DNA of 29,965 nt from an uncultured Azospirillum sp. (GCF_946480385.1 NZ_CAMLJP010000083.1:1-29965); one strand, 5' to 3'. Counted from the stretch's first letter, positions 8,261 through 17,407 are shown. The notes: generated from the letters alone by a model not told the origin. Numbers and translations: made by a program.

Positions 8261-9682
8261 ATGGCCCTGGACACGAAGCTCTGCACGTTCACAGGCCGCA
8301 TGGTCATCGTTGGATTCGGTTCGATCGGCCAGGGTGTCTTGCCGCTGCTTCTCCGTCACATCGACGGACTTACGGCCGACCGAATCACCATCGTCACCGC
8401 CGAGGAGCGCGGACGGGAGGAAGCGGAGCTTTACGGCGTCGCCTTTCACAACAACCCGCTCGACAACGACAATTTCTTCCAGGTTCTGAAGCCGCTGATC
8501 GACAAGGGCGATTTCCTGGTCAACCTGTCGGTCGACGTGTCGTCGATCGCGTTGATCGAATTCTGCCAGCGGGTCGGCGCCTTCTACACCGACACCTGCA
8601 CCGAACCGTGGGCGGGCGGCTATACCGATTCCAGCCTGTCGCCGTCGCTGCGCTCCAACTATGCGCTGCGCGAATCGGCGCTGGCGCTGCGCAGCCGCTA
8701 TGAAGGCGGCCCGACCGCGTTGATCACCCATGGGGCGAATCCGGGTCTGGTGTCGCATTTCGTCAAGCAGGCGCTGCTGAACATCGCCGCCGACACCGGG
8801 GTCGAGACCGATGTTCCCACCGACCGCGACGGCTGGGGACGGCTGGCGCAGAAGCTGGGCATCAAGACCATCCATGTGGCGGAGCGCGACACCCAGGTGT
8901 CGAACCAGCCCAAGCAGATCGGCGAGTTCGTCAACACCTGGTCGATCGACGGATTCGTCAGCGAGGGCTGCCAGCCGGCCGAACTCGGCTGGGGCACGCA
9001 CGAGAAGGGGCTGCCGCCCGATGGCCGCCGGCACGAATTCGGCTGCGACGCCGCCATCTATCTGATGCGGCCCGGCGCGGCCACCCGCGTGCGCACCTGG
9101 ACCCCGCTGGAGGGGCCGTTCCACGGCTTCCTCATCACCCACAGCGAAGCGATCTCGATCTCCGACTATTTCACCGTGCGCGAGGGCGACACCGTCGTCT
9201 ATCGCCCGACCTGCCACTATGCCTATCACCCCTGCGACGACGCGGTGATGTCGCTGCACGAGTTGGCTGGCAAGAACTTCAACATGCAGGCCGAACAGCG
9301 GCTGATGATGCATGAGATCACCGGCGGCATGGACGAGCTTGGCGTGCTGCTGATGGGGCATCCCAAGGGCGCCTACTGGTACGGCTCGCGGCTGGACATC
9401 GACACCGCGCGGTCGCTGGCCCCCTACAACAACGCCACGTCGCTGCAGGTGACCTCGACCGTCCTCGGCGGCATCGTCTGGGCGCTGGAGAACCCGAATC
9501 GGGGCGTGGTCGAACCGGACGAGGTGGACTTCCGCCGGGTGCTGGACATTGCCGACCCTTATCTCGGCGAGGTGGTCGGCGCCTATGGCGACTGGACGCC
9601 GCTGCAGGACCGCAACGTCCTGTTCCCCGAGGACATCGACGAGGACGACCCCTGGCAGTTCAAGAACTTCCGGGTCGTTTGA
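8261..9682 (+). CDS. hss: Homospermidine synthase
   Basis: A 473-residue NAD-dependent enzyme that joins two putrescines (or transfers the aminobutyl group of spermidine to putrescine) to give sym-homospermidine, the main long polyamine of many alphaproteobacteria. The N-terminal Rossmann motif is VIVGFGSIGQG (residues 15-25). Characteristic blocks such as THGANPGLVSHFVKQAL and TCTEPWAGGY follow. Length is typical. The ATG at 8261 is preceded by GGGGAG about 8 bases upstream. A 144-base gap separates it from the decarboxylase gene, so it may have its own promoter or be read through. Together the two genes form a complete ornithine-to-homospermidine route. Confidence 0.95.
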   Translation: MALDTKLCTFTGRMVIVGFGSIGQGVLPLLLRHIDGLTADRITIVTAEERGREEAELYGVAFHNNPLDNDNFFQVLKPLIDKGDFLVNLSVDVSSIALIEFCQRVGAFYTDTCTEPWAGGYTDSSLSPSLRSNYALRESALALRSRYEGGPTALITHGANPGLVSHFVKQALLNIAADTGVETDVPTDRDGWGRLAQKLGIKTIHVAERDTQVSNQPKQIGEFVNTWSIDGFVSEGCQPAELGWGTHEKGLPPDGRRHEFGCDAAIYLMRPGAATRVRTWTPLEGPFHGFLITHSEAISISDYFTVREGDTVVYRPTCHYAYHPCDDAVMSLHELAGKNFNMQAEQRLMMHEITGGMDELGVLLMGHPKGAYWYGSRLDIDTARSLAPYNNATSLQVTSTVLGGIVWALENPNRGVVEPDEVDFRRVLDIADPYLGEVVGAYGDWTPLQDRNVLFPEDIDEDDPWQFKNFRVV

Positions 9683-9698
9683 GCGAAATTGGATGAAG

Positions 9699-9741
9699 TG
9701 CCGCAGCCCCCGCCGCCTTGCCGACGGCGTCGGCTGCGGCA
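9699..9741 (+). terminator. Hairpin after homospermidine synthase, possible terminator
   Basis: TGCCGCAGCC at 9699-9708 and GGCTGCGGCA at 9732-9741 form a perfect 10-bp stem, 17 bases after the hss stop. The loop is GC-rich and can pair further. No T-run follows, so an intrinsic terminator is only weakly supported. It could equally be an mRNA-stabilising 3' structure. Confidence 0.4.
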
Positions 9742-9837
9742 GTGCTGCCACAGGGCGCATGGCGACACGGTGACATTGCCCGCCGAAGGGCCTTGAAACC
9801 GTTGACTTGGGCTTTCGCTTCCCCCAATCGTTCAGCC

Positions 9838-12210
9838 ATGCCCAAGCACGTCTCCCGGCGCGCCCGCGCCAAAGCTCCGACCGCCGCCACCCTCATCATG
9901 CGCTCCGGCATCGTCGGGCTCATGGTGACTTGCGGGGTTGCCGTCGTTGATCTGGCCATTCCGGATTCGGCGAACGCCCAATCGCCCGCGACCCAGGCTC
10001 CGGGGGCGAAGCCGGACGCTGCGGCCGTGCAGGGAAGCGCCGCCCAAGGAAACGCCGCCGGCACCGCGTCCAAGCAGGATCCGGTCCTGCTGACGGCCGA
10101 TCAGGTCACCTTCGACGAGACGAACAGCGTCGTCACCGCCAGCGGCAATGTCGAGCTGGCGCAGGGCAAGCGCAGCGTCCGCGCCGACAAGATCACCTAC
10201 AACCAGAAGACCAAGGTCGTCACCGCCACCGGGAACATCCGGCTGGTGGAGCCGTCGGGCGACATCGTCTTCGCCGATTATGCCGAGCTGACTGATAATC
10301 TGAAGGACGTGTTCATCGAGAACATCCGCGTCCTGATGACAGACAACGGCCGCATGGCCGGCAATGAGGGCGAGCGGCGCGAGGGCCGGCTGACGCGCGT
10401 CAACCGCGGCGTCTACAGCCCCTGCGACCTGTGCAAGGAAGACCCGACCCGTCCGCCGCTGTGGCAGATCCGCGCCGTGCGCATCGTTCACGACAACGAG
10501 GAGCACGAGGTCCGCTACAAGGACGCGACGATGGAGATCTTCGGGATCCCCGTCGCCTACACGCCCTACCTGTCGCATCCCGATCCGTCGGTGGACCGCA
10601 AGAGCGGCTTCCTGACACCGTCCTTCGGCAACAATTCCAATCTCGGCGCGATCCTCAAGACCCATTACTACTGGGACATCGCGCCGGACCAGGACGCCAC
10701 CTTTGACCTGCATTACTACTCGCAGCAGGGGCCGCTGCTCGGCGGCCAGTACCGCAAGCGGTTCGAGAGCGGGCGCCTTGAGTTGGAGGGCGCCATCACC
10801 CGCGGCGACGTCGCCAACACCACCATCGTGCCGAAGGAAACGCGCACCCGCGGCTATGTCGCGGCGCGCGGCCTGTTCGACATCGACGAGACGTGGCGGG
10901 CCGGATTCGACGTCAAGCGGGCCAGCGACCCGACCTTCCTGCGCCGCTATTACGATTTCCGTGAAGACTATCTGACCAGCAAGGCCTATGTGGAGGGCTT
11001 CCGCGGGCGGAATTATGCGGCGATCACCGGCTACAGCTTCCAGGACATGCGGTATGGGAACTCCATCCCCGAGCCGGTCGCCCTGCCCTATGCGCAGTAC
11101 AACGCGCTGGGCGAGCCGGGCAGCCTGCTGGGCGGCCGCTGGTCGTTCGATACCAGTCTGCTGGCCGTGTCGCGCTTCAAGAATGCCGGACCGGACACGC
11201 AGCGCTTCGTGGCGCAGCCGGGCTGGGAGCGCAACATCGTCTCCAATGCCGGCTTCGTCACCACCCTGTCGGGCAGCGTGCTGGTCGCCGGCTATACCGC
11301 GCAGCAGTTCAACACTGCGGATCCGACGACCCGCGGGAACGACAACGTCAGCCGTTTCCGCTTCTTCCCGCAGGGGCAGGCCACCGTCCGCTATCCGTTC
11401 GTCCGCTACGGCGAAAGCTCGTCCCAGCTGGTGGAGCCGATCGGGCAGCTGACCTTTGCGCCGAAGCTGCCGAACAGCCGCGTCTTCCCGAACGAAGACA
11501 GCCTGGACGTCGAATTCGACGACGTGAACCTGCTGCAGCCCAACCGCTTCACCGGCATCGACCGGCTGGACGACGGCATGCGCTTCACCTATGGCCTGCG
11601 CACGGCGATCTACGGCAATACCCAGGGGTCGGCCAGCCTGTTCCTGGGCCAGAGCATCCGCCTGACCGACAGCAATGTCGGCTTCACCGGCGATTCCGGT
11701 CTGGAAGAGCGGGTGTCCGACTATGTCGGCCGCCTGGACCTGCAGCCGGCCGACTGGCTGGACGTCAATTACGGCTTCCGCATCGACCACGAGACCTTCC
11801 GTCCGCGCCGCCACTCGCTGAACGCGACGGCCGGTGTCCCGCTGCTGCGGCTGTCGACCTCCTACACCTATGTCGACCAGACCACCGCGCGCAACGCGGT
11901 GACCCGCAACCGGGTGGAGCAGGCAAGCTTCGGGGTGTCGTCGCAGTTCACCGATTACTGGAGCCTGGGCGTCAGCCACACCCAGGCGATGGAGCCGCAG
12001 CCGGGTCCGCGCTCCAGCCTTGCCGTGCTGTCCTATTCGGACGAATGCCTGGTCTTCCAGACCATCGCGCGCCGCGACTACACCGTCAGCACGACCGGCG
12101 AGAAGGATGGAAACACCATCTTCTTCCGTCTGGTCTTCAAGAATGTCGGCGAGTTCAAGAGCCCCGGCATCAACGCCAGCTTCCTGGGCGGCAGTTCGGC
12201 CAACCAGTAA
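9838..12210 (+). CDS. lptD: LPS-assembly protein LptD
   Basis: A 790-residue outer-membrane protein. The N-terminal OstA/LptA-like domain (about 80-200) receives lipopolysaccharide from the LptA bridge, and the large C-terminal beta-barrel inserts it into the outer leaflet. After a signal peptide (cleavage about residue 47, ANA-Q) the domain begins PVLLTADQVTFDE and continues with repeated strands such as VTASGNVELAQGK. The segment YSPCDLCKEDP...PPLWQI is typical of alphaproteobacterial LptD, as is the C-terminal DECLVFQT. Cysteines in both segments could form inter-domain disulfides. Start chosen at 9838; the frame is open back to 9718, and a shorter start at residue 21 is possible. The common partners surA, pdxA and rsmA do not follow here. 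Confidence 0.9.
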   Translation: MPKHVSRRARAKAPTAATLIMRSGIVGLMVTCGVAVVDLAIPDSANAQSPATQAPGAKPDAAAVQGSAAQGNAAGTASKQDPVLLTADQVTFDETNSVVTASGNVELAQGKRSVRADKITYNQKTKVVTATGNIRLVEPSGDIVFADYAELTDNLKDVFIENIRVLMTDNGRMAGNEGERREGRLTRVNRGVYSPCDLCKEDPTRPPLWQIRAVRIVHDNEEHEVRYKDATMEIFGIPVAYTPYLSHPDPSVDRKSGFLTPSFGNNSNLGAILKTHYYWDIAPDQDATFDLHYYSQQGPLLGGQYRKRFESGRLELEGAITRGDVANTTIVPKETRTRGYVAARGLFDIDETWRAGFDVKRASDPTFLRRYYDFREDYLTSKAYVEGFRGRNYAAITGYSFQDMRYGNSIPEPVALPYAQYNALGEPGSLLGGRWSFDTSLLAVSRFKNAGPDTQRFVAQPGWERNIVSNAGFVTTLSGSVLVAGYTAQQFNTADPTTRGNDNVSRFRFFPQGQATVRYPFVRYGESSSQLVEPIGQLTFAPKLPNSRVFPNEDSLDVEFDDVNLLQPNRFTGIDRLDDGMRFTYGLRTAIYGNTQGSASLFLGQSIRLTDSNVGFTGDSGLEERVSDYVGRLDLQPADWLDVNYGFRIDHETFRPRRHSLNATAGVPLLRLSTSYTYVDQTTARNAVTRNRVEQASFGVSSQFTDYWSLGVSHTQAMEPQPGPRSSLAVLSYSDECLVFQTIARRDYTVSTTGEKDGNTIFFRLVFKNVGEFKSPGINASFLGGSSANQ

Positions 12211-12242
12211 GAGCTGATCGGGGGAAAAGGCTGCATGTACCG

Positions 12243-12271
12243 ACGGCCAGGGGGTTGCATCCCTTGGCCGT
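12243..12271 (+). terminator. GC-rich hairpin between lptD and the next gene
   Basis: ACGGCCA at 12243-12249 pairs perfectly with TGGCCGT at 12265-12271. A G-T pair and three G-C pairs extend this to an 11-bp stem around a 7-base loop. It lies 33 bases after the lptD stop and 50 bases before the next start. No T-run follows; it may reduce read-through or protect the 3' end of the lptD message. Confidence 0.4.
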
Positions 12272-12320
12272 TGCCGTTAGCCATTAACGCCCGACGAGAC
12301 AGCCCGCCGCGACCGGAATC

Positions 12321-13046
12321 ATGACCCTGGGACGTTACGACTACGAAAGACGCTACCGCAAACGCATGCGGGCCGGCGTGATCAAGTTCGTGCTGCTGGC
12401 GGCACTGGTGCTCGGTGTCGGGTTGTTTTCCTACCAGATGGGGATCGAGCAGCTGAAAGGCCGCGACGTCACCCTGCGGGAGGAGATCGCCACCCTGTCG
12501 CGTCAGAAGGCCGAGCTGGAGCTGCTGGCGAGCCAGATGCAGCACGCCGCCCGCACCGCGGAGGCGCGCGTGGGCGAACTGGAAGGCCGGCTGCAGCGCG
12601 AGGTGCCGACCGGCGACCTCGCCAAGCTGACGCAGCTGGTGTCCGAACGTCTGAAGGGCGGTCTGGACGCCAACCGCCTCGCCTTCGTCATCTCGCAGGC
12701 GCAGATTCCGCGCAACTGCCAGCCGACCGACACCAAGCGCTTCACCCTGACCACGCCGCTGCTGAAGGGCGGCACGCGCGGCGTGACCTTCGGCAACGGC
12801 ACCGTGACCGTCACCGGCGAGGGGCAATCGGCCCACAACGCCCAGGGCAATGCCGAAAGCTGGTTCGATCCGGGCCAGCCGGTGACCATTCGCATCACCG
12901 GCATCGGCGGCAAGGGCACCACCGTCAGCGGCGTGCTGCCGCTGCACCAGTCGCTGGTGGTCGACAACAGCGAGTACCGCTTCACCATCGCCGCCGCTCA
13001 GCGCTCCTTCGTCGAGGTCACCGGCGACCGCTGCGCCTATCCCTGA
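12321..13046 (+). CDS. Unknown inner-membrane-anchored coiled-coil protein
   Basis: A 241-residue protein I cannot assign to a family. A basic N-terminus (RRYRKRMR) precedes a single membrane segment at about 19-39. An alpha-helical, Glu/Leu-rich stretch likely to be a coiled coil spans about 44-92. The C-terminal half (about 105-241) looks beta-rich and lies outside the membrane, with two cysteines (CQPTD at about 134 and DRCAYP at the end) that could form a disulfide in the periplasm. The layout suggests a type II (N-in, C-out) envelope protein. It follows lptD on the same strand after a hairpin, so an envelope role is a guess from position. Its last 10 bases overlap the convergent glycosyltransferase gene. 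Confidence 0.8.
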   Translation: MTLGRYDYERRYRKRMRAGVIKFVLLAALVLGVGLFSYQMGIEQLKGRDVTLREEIATLSRQKAELELLASQMQHAARTAEARVGELEGRLQREVPTGDLAKLTQLVSERLKGGLDANRLAFVISQAQIPRNCQPTDTKRFTLTTPLLKGGTRGVTFGNGTVTVTGEGQSAHNAQGNAESWFDPGQPVTIRITGIGGKGTTVSGVLPLHQSLVVDNSEYRFTIAAAQRSFVEVTGDRCAYP

Positions 13047-15088
13047 GGCGGAATTGCAAACCCGCGCGGCGGCTCGCCGGCCGCGTGGATGTCCCACATC
13101 GTGGCGTAAGCCGCCTCGATGGACCAGGCGAAGCGGCCGGTGTCGAACAGCGGCGCAGTCGCCCGCGCCTGCTCCAGCCGCAGCTTCAATGCCGCCAGTT
13201 CGGCGGGCTGCTCGGCCAGGCGCCGCGCCGTCGCCTCATAAGTGTCCCAATCCGACACCGCCAAATCCGGTAGTCCGACCGCGTGCAGCAGGCTGGCGGC
13301 CACCCGTCCGGCAAAGGAGCGGCCAAGGACCGTCAGCACCGGCAGGCCGGCCCACAGAGCGTCGCTCGCCGTGGTGTGGGCGCCGACCGGGCTCGAATCG
13401 AGGAACAGGTCGGCCAGCCGGTGGCGGGCCAGATGAGCCGGACCCGGCAGGCGCGGGGCGAAGACCAGCCGCTCCGGCGCCAATCCCCGCTCCGCCGCCG
13501 CTCGCCGCAGATTGACCGCGACCTCCGCCGGTCCGTCCAGCAGCCACAGCACCGATCCCGGAACGCGCTCCAGAATCCGGCACCAGCGGCCGAACAGCTC
13601 GGGTCCGATCTTGTAAGACGCGTTGAAGGCGCAGAAGACCATTGCGTCGTCAGGCAGCCCGCAGTCGGCGCGGGTCGGCACCGGGCCGATGGCGCGCTTG
13701 CGGTCGTTCGGCTGGTAGCTGTCGGGCAGATGGACGATGCGCTCGCTGTAGAAGCGCTGGTGCTCGGCTGGGGCCACGATTGGATCGGCGATGACATAGT
13801 CGATGGCCGGACTCCCCAGCGTGCCCGGATAGCCCAGCCACTGCGCCTGCAACGGCGCCGGGCGATGGGCGGCGATGCCGGGGCGGGCGTTCTGGGTGTG
13901 GCCCTTGAGGTCGACCAGGATGTCGACGCCTGCCTCGTGGATCAGACCGGCCGCCTCCCCGTCCGTCATGGCGGAGAGGTCGATGAAGCGGTCGAACCCG
14001 GCGACCAGCCGCCGGCGCAGCGGGCCGCCATCGTCGGGCCCATAGGAGCAGCCGACGATCTCGAATTGGTCGCGGTCGTGCCGTTCGATCAGTTCGGCGA
14101 TCAGCACCGCGGTCGCATGTTCGTGGAAGTCAGCGGAGAGATAGCCGATGCGCAGCTTCGGGCCGCGGGTGCTGCGGGTCGGAAAGGCCGGACGGATGCC
14201 GCGCGTTTTCCAGGCGGCGTAGCGTTCGGCGCAGGCGCGCTCCAGTGCCGGTCCCGCCCCTTCGCCGAGGAAGATCCAGGGATGGGCCTGCTGCGTCCGT
14301 CCCTCCCGCACCAACTCGACCAGCCTGCCCGACAGAGCGTTCAGCCCGTCCCAGCGGCAGAGGTGGCGGCGTTGCTGAACCAGTTGGGCCAGCACCCCGC
14401 CGGCGTCGGGCAGGCCGATGCGCAGCGCGCGTTCGAAGCCGATGATGCTCGCCGCGCCGTCTTCCGCCGGGCCACCGCGCTGCCCGCGATCCTTCAGCGT
14501 CAAGGCGAGGTTGGCCTGCCCCTCCGCCAAATCGGGCCGCAGGCAAAGGCATGCGCGGAATCCGGCGGCGGCGCTGTCCAGGTCACCACGGTCGCGGTGG
14601 AGAGCGGCCAGGGCCAGCCGGGCGGGCACCAAGGTCGGATCAAGCGCAAGCGCCCGGCGCAGGGCAGGTTCCGCCTCGTCAAGTCGGCCAAGTTCGCGCA
14701 GCAGGACGCCCTGGTTGCAGGGGGCGGGCGCGAATTGCGGCATCAGCCGGGCGGCCTCGCCATAAGCCGCCGCCGCCTCATCGGGGCGGCCGAGCGCCTG
14801 CAGGGTCACGCCCCAGTTGTAATGGTTGCCGCCGAAATCCGGCAGCCAAGCCAACGCCTTGCGGTGATGCGATTCCGCTTCCGCAAGGCGGCCCTGGCGC
14901 CGCAACGCCTCGCCGAGGTTGGAGCGGGCGACCGCCTCCTCCGGCGTGCCGGCCTGCCCCACCGAGTCGAGGGCTGAGAACAGGGCCGACAGCAGCGCGC
15001 CGTCGCCCGGCTTGCCGGCCAGACGGCGGCGCAAATCGGCGACGGCGCGTTGGCCGGACACGGGCGCGGAGGTCACTTGCGCTGCCAT
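13037..15088 (-). CDS. TPR-containing O-GlcNAc-transferase-like glycosyltransferase (GT41)
   Basis: A 683-residue protein with about four to five tetratricopeptide repeats (about 50-200) and a GT41 catalytic region (about 310-665), the architecture of O-linked GlcNAc transferase. Visible catalytic blocks include LRIGYLSADFHEHA (His322/His324), QAQWLGYPGTLGSPAIDY, FNASYKI (Lys493) and FLDSSPVGAHTTASDALWAG (His571, Asp575). These correspond to the nucleotide-sugar pocket of OGT. Bacterial homologues glycosylate proteins such as adhesins or flagellins, or modify other acceptors; the acceptor here is unknown. The start overlaps the end of the ydbL-like gene by 16 bases, so the two are probably cotranscribed. 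The stop overlaps the convergent neighbour by 10 bases. Confidence 0.92.
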   Translation of the reverse strand: MAAQVTSAPVSGQRAVADLRRRLAGKPGDGALLSALFSALDSVGQAGTPEEAVARSNLGEALRRQGRLAEAESHHRKALAWLPDFGGNHYNWGVTLQALGRPDEAAAAYGEAARLMPQFAPAPCNQGVLLRELGRLDEAEPALRRALALDPTLVPARLALAALHRDRGDLDSAAAGFRACLCLRPDLAEGQANLALTLKDRGQRGGPAEDGAASIIGFERALRIGLPDAGGVLAQLVQQRRHLCRWDGLNALSGRLVELVREGRTQQAHPWIFLGEGAGPALERACAERYAAWKTRGIRPAFPTRSTRGPKLRIGYLSADFHEHATAVLIAELIERHDRDQFEIVGCSYGPDDGGPLRRRLVAGFDRFIDLSAMTDGEAAGLIHEAGVDILVDLKGHTQNARPGIAAHRPAPLQAQWLGYPGTLGSPAIDYVIADPIVAPAEHQRFYSERIVHLPDSYQPNDRKRAIGPVPTRADCGLPDDAMVFCAFNASYKIGPELFGRWCRILERVPGSVLWLLDGPAEVAVNLRRAAAERGLAPERLVFAPRLPGPAHLARHRLADLFLDSSPVGAHTTASDALWAGLPVLTVLGRSFAGRVAASLLHAVGLPDLAVSDWDTYEATARRLAEQPAELAALKLRLEQARATAPLFDTGRFAWSIEAAYATMWDIHAAGEPPRGFAIPPQG

Positions 15089-15444
15089 TGGCCCGCGGCG
15101 GTCATCACGTATTGGCCGGCCGGGGTACGCTCGATCAACTGCTGGCCGGCCACCGCCTGGACCTTGTCCAGAGCCGTGCCGTTGCCCTTGGCGATCTCCT
15201 GATAGCGGGCGAGGCGCTGGGCGTTCACCTGCTGCGCCAGCGCCTGGGCCGAGGCCGGTGCGCCGGGGACGACGCCGACCATACCGTCGGGACGCTCGCC
15301 CAACTGGCCGGCAGCTTTGGCTGAGGCCAGCGCATCCTGCGCCAAGGCCAACTGCGGCATTGCGGACACCAGCAGTCCGGCGGCCAGCGCGGACAGGGCG
15401 AGCCGGTTGAAACGGCGGCGGCTGATGGAATCGGTCTTCATCAC
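15073..15444 (-). CDS. YdbL-family (DUF1318) periplasmic protein
   Basis: A 123-residue exported protein. The N-terminus SRRRFNRLALSALAAGLL...ALAQ is a signal peptide with a twin-Arg-like RRR start and an ALA-Q cleavage site near residue 35. The mature part contains the DUF1318 pattern: AKAAGQLGERPDGMVGVV, then NAQRLARYQEIAKGNG, then AGQQLIERTPAGQYV. In E. coli, YdbL works with the YdbH-YnbE intermembrane bridge. The gene starts within the 3' end of the ynbE-like gene (4-base ATGA overlap) and runs 16 bases into the glycosyltransferase gene, which indicates translational coupling. Confidence 0.9.
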   Translation of the reverse strand: MMKTDSISRRRFNRLALSALAAGLLVSAMPQLALAQDALASAKAAGQLGERPDGMVGVVPGAPASAQALAQQVNAQRLARYQEIAKGNGTALDKVQAVAGQQLIERTPAGQYVMTAAGQWQRK

Positions 15445-15689
15445 TTCTTCCCCTTCGTGGAAGAGGTCGTGGAGTCGGCGGGCAGGCCGAACAGGGCGGG
15501 ATCGTTGCGGATGGCGTCGTCGACGTCGTGTTCCAGCTTGACCCGCACCTCCTGCTCGATCCGGACGTTCAGGTTGATCTCGATGGGCTTGTCGGGCGCT
15601 TCGATCTTCACCGTCGGAGCGCAGGCGGCAGCGGCGGCCGAAATCAGCAGAGCAGCCGCAAGGCCGGTAGATGGGAGTCTGGTCAGCAT
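15441..15689 (-). CDS. YnbE-like outer-membrane lipoprotein
   Basis: An 82-residue lipoprotein. The signal peptide ends in an AAAC lipobox (Cys23). The short mature part has the YnbE pattern APTVKIEAPDKPIEINLNV followed by RIEQEVRVKLEHDVD. In E. coli, YnbE is an outer-membrane lipoprotein that pairs with the C-terminus of the inner-membrane protein YdbH to build a phospholipid-conducting bridge. It lies 8 bases after the ydbH-like gene and overlaps the ydbL-like gene by 4 bases, the same order as in enterobacteria. Confidence 0.9.
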   Translation of the reverse strand: MLTRLPSTGLAAALLISAAAAACAPTVKIEAPDKPIEINLNVRIEQEVRVKLEHDVDDAIRNDPALFGLPADSTTSSTKGKK

Positions 15690-15697
15690 AATGGCGG

Positions 15698-17407
15698 TCA
15701 GGGGTCCTTCTGGTCGAAGCCGGTCATCCGGTCCCGCAGCGTGTCGGGGATCCGGTAGACGTCGAGGTTCTGGCGCAGAATCCGGTCGAGCGCGCCGGAC
15801 AGCTTAAGGTTAAGCGCAACCGGATAGCCATCGTAGAATGACGGGTTCGATCCCCGCAGCGAGAAGCCGGCGCTGAGTTCGCCGCCGGCCTGCCCATCGA
15901 TGGTGATCCGCAAGGTGTCGTAATGGAAGTCGGTCAGCGCCCCCATCAGCATGGCGGTCGGGCTGCCCTCCTCCCCCTTCAGGGCGGGCGGCGGCTTGGC
16001 CGGGTCGTAGCGCAGGGTGCCGGGACCGGCCGATTCCAGCAGGCCGCCGTCAATTGTGACGCGGTCGCCGGCGAACACCACCGGCAGGGTGCCGGCCAGC
16101 TTGCCACTGACCGCCAGCCCGTCGACGGCGATCAGGTCCAGCAGCTTGGCGGCGTCGATCCGATCGGCATGCAGGGTCACCCGCCCCTTGGGCTTCTCGG
16201 GGGACAGCTCGAACGGGTCGGCGCGCAGAAGGCCGCCGGCCCAGTTCCATTCCGCGCGGTCGACATCCAGCCGCCCGTCGCGGCCATAGCCGAACAGCAG
16301 CGTGCCATCAGTCAGCGGAATGCCAACATCCAGCAATCCGATGGACAGCTTCTGCCCGTCCGGGATCACCGGGGGCGACAGGCTGGACAGGGCAATGGTG
16401 CCGCTGACCCCGGCGACGGTCACCGGCCCTGCGGCACCGGCAAGCCCCTTCACCACCGCCTGTCCGGCCGTGGTCATGCCCTTCGCTGTCAGCGCGACCG
16501 TCGCCTTGCCCGACAGGGTGCCCGACGCCTTTTCCAGGAAGGTCGCGGCGAGCGGCGAGACGGCAGCGAGACCGGGGCCATCGGGGGCAAGGCGGAAGGG
16601 CTTCGCCACCGCCTCCAGCTTGCCGGTGCCAGCCGTCTGGTCGTATGTGCCGTCGAGCGTGACGGTAAGGAGACCGTTCGCGCCCTTGGCGGTGCCGTCG
16701 ATCGTCCATGGCCCCTGCCCCGCCTGTTCCGCCTGCACTGCGACGGCCAGCGGGACAACGGGCGCGGGCCTGGCGGTGTTGGTCAGTTGCCCGACCACGG
16801 CGTCAGCGCGCCGGCCGCCGCCGTCCTGCGCCAGCCGCAGCAGGACTTTTTCAGCGCGCAGTCCGTTGGCGGGGACATCGAGACGCGGCGCCTGCAACTC
16901 CGCCGTGATCGCCATGGCATCGGGGGACCAGCGCAGGAGCGGGGTGTCTCCCACCGGACACAGCGTCGCCCCCTGCGGCAGGCCAAGCGGCTGCCCGGCG
17001 ACCGTGAGCCGTTCCGCCTTTGCCGGCAGGCAGCCGACGGGTGCGACGGTCACCGCGCCGCCGTCCATCCCGACCACCAGCGCACCGGACAGCGTCACGC
17101 CTCCCGACATCGGCAGGTCGAGCGCCTGGGCCACCGCCTCCAGCGGGCCGCTGTCGACGGCGACCTCCAGCCGCAGGCCGCGCCAGCCATCGGCGATGCG
17201 CAGGCTGGTGACGGTCACCGCGGACCCGGTGAAGCCGGCGTCGCGCAAGGTCTGCGTCGCGGTCCCGCCGATCAGCGCCGGACCGGCCAGGATCGCACCG
17301 CCCAGCCCGACCACGGCCAGCGTGACCGTGACCGCCACCGTGCCGGCTATCGCCCGTACCAGCCTCAAGCCCCTGTCCTTTCCCTGAAGTCCCGTCACGA
17401 CCGGCAT
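15698..17407 (-). CDS. YdbH-family AsmA-like intermembrane lipid-transport protein
   Basis: A 569-residue protein with one N-terminal membrane helix (about residues 15-40) and a long beta-strand-rich periplasmic region. YdbH, together with TamB and YhdP, is thought to move phospholipids from inner to outer membrane. The C-terminal block is the recognisable part: AAKLLDLIAVDGLAVSGKLAG, TLRYDP, MLMGALTDFHYDTLRI, and DGYPVALNLKLSGALDRILR. Start placed at ATG 17407, directly before the membrane helix; an upstream ATG at 17497 adds 30 residues with no family likeness. It is shorter than E. coli YdbH. First gene of the ydbH-ynbE-ydbL-GT41 unit, divergent from the cyclophilin gene across 148 bases. 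Confidence 0.88.
   Translation of the reverse strand: MPVVTGLQGKDRGLRLVRAIAGTVAVTVTLAVVGLGGAILAGPALIGGTATQTLRDAGFTGSAVTVTSLRIADGWRGLRLEVAVDSGPLEAVAQALDLPMSGGVTLSGALVVGMDGGAVTVAPVGCLPAKAERLTVAGQPLGLPQGATLCPVGDTPLLRWSPDAMAITAELQAPRLDVPANGLRAEKVLLRLAQDGGGRRADAVVGQLTNTARPAPVVPLAVAVQAEQAGQGPWTIDGTAKGANGLLTVTLDGTYDQTAGTGKLEAVAKPFRLAPDGPGLAAVSPLAATFLEKASGTLSGKATVALTAKGMTTAGQAVVKGLAGAAGPVTVAGVSGTIALSSLSPPVIPDGQKLSIGLLDVGIPLTDGTLLFGYGRDGRLDVDRAEWNWAGGLLRADPFELSPEKPKGRVTLHADRIDAAKLLDLIAVDGLAVSGKLAGTLPVVFAGDRVTIDGGLLESAGPGTLRYDPAKPPPALKGEEGSPTAMLMGALTDFHYDTLRITIDGQAGGELSAGFSLRGSNPSFYDGYPVALNLKLSGALDRILRQNLDVYRIPDTLRDRMTGFDQKDP

Noticed and set aside
9832..11979. 715-codon minus-strand ORF opposite lptD
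   Set aside because: Composition is typical of antisense frames (AVADG, RQ, DLV runs), and lptD has clear homology on the other strand.
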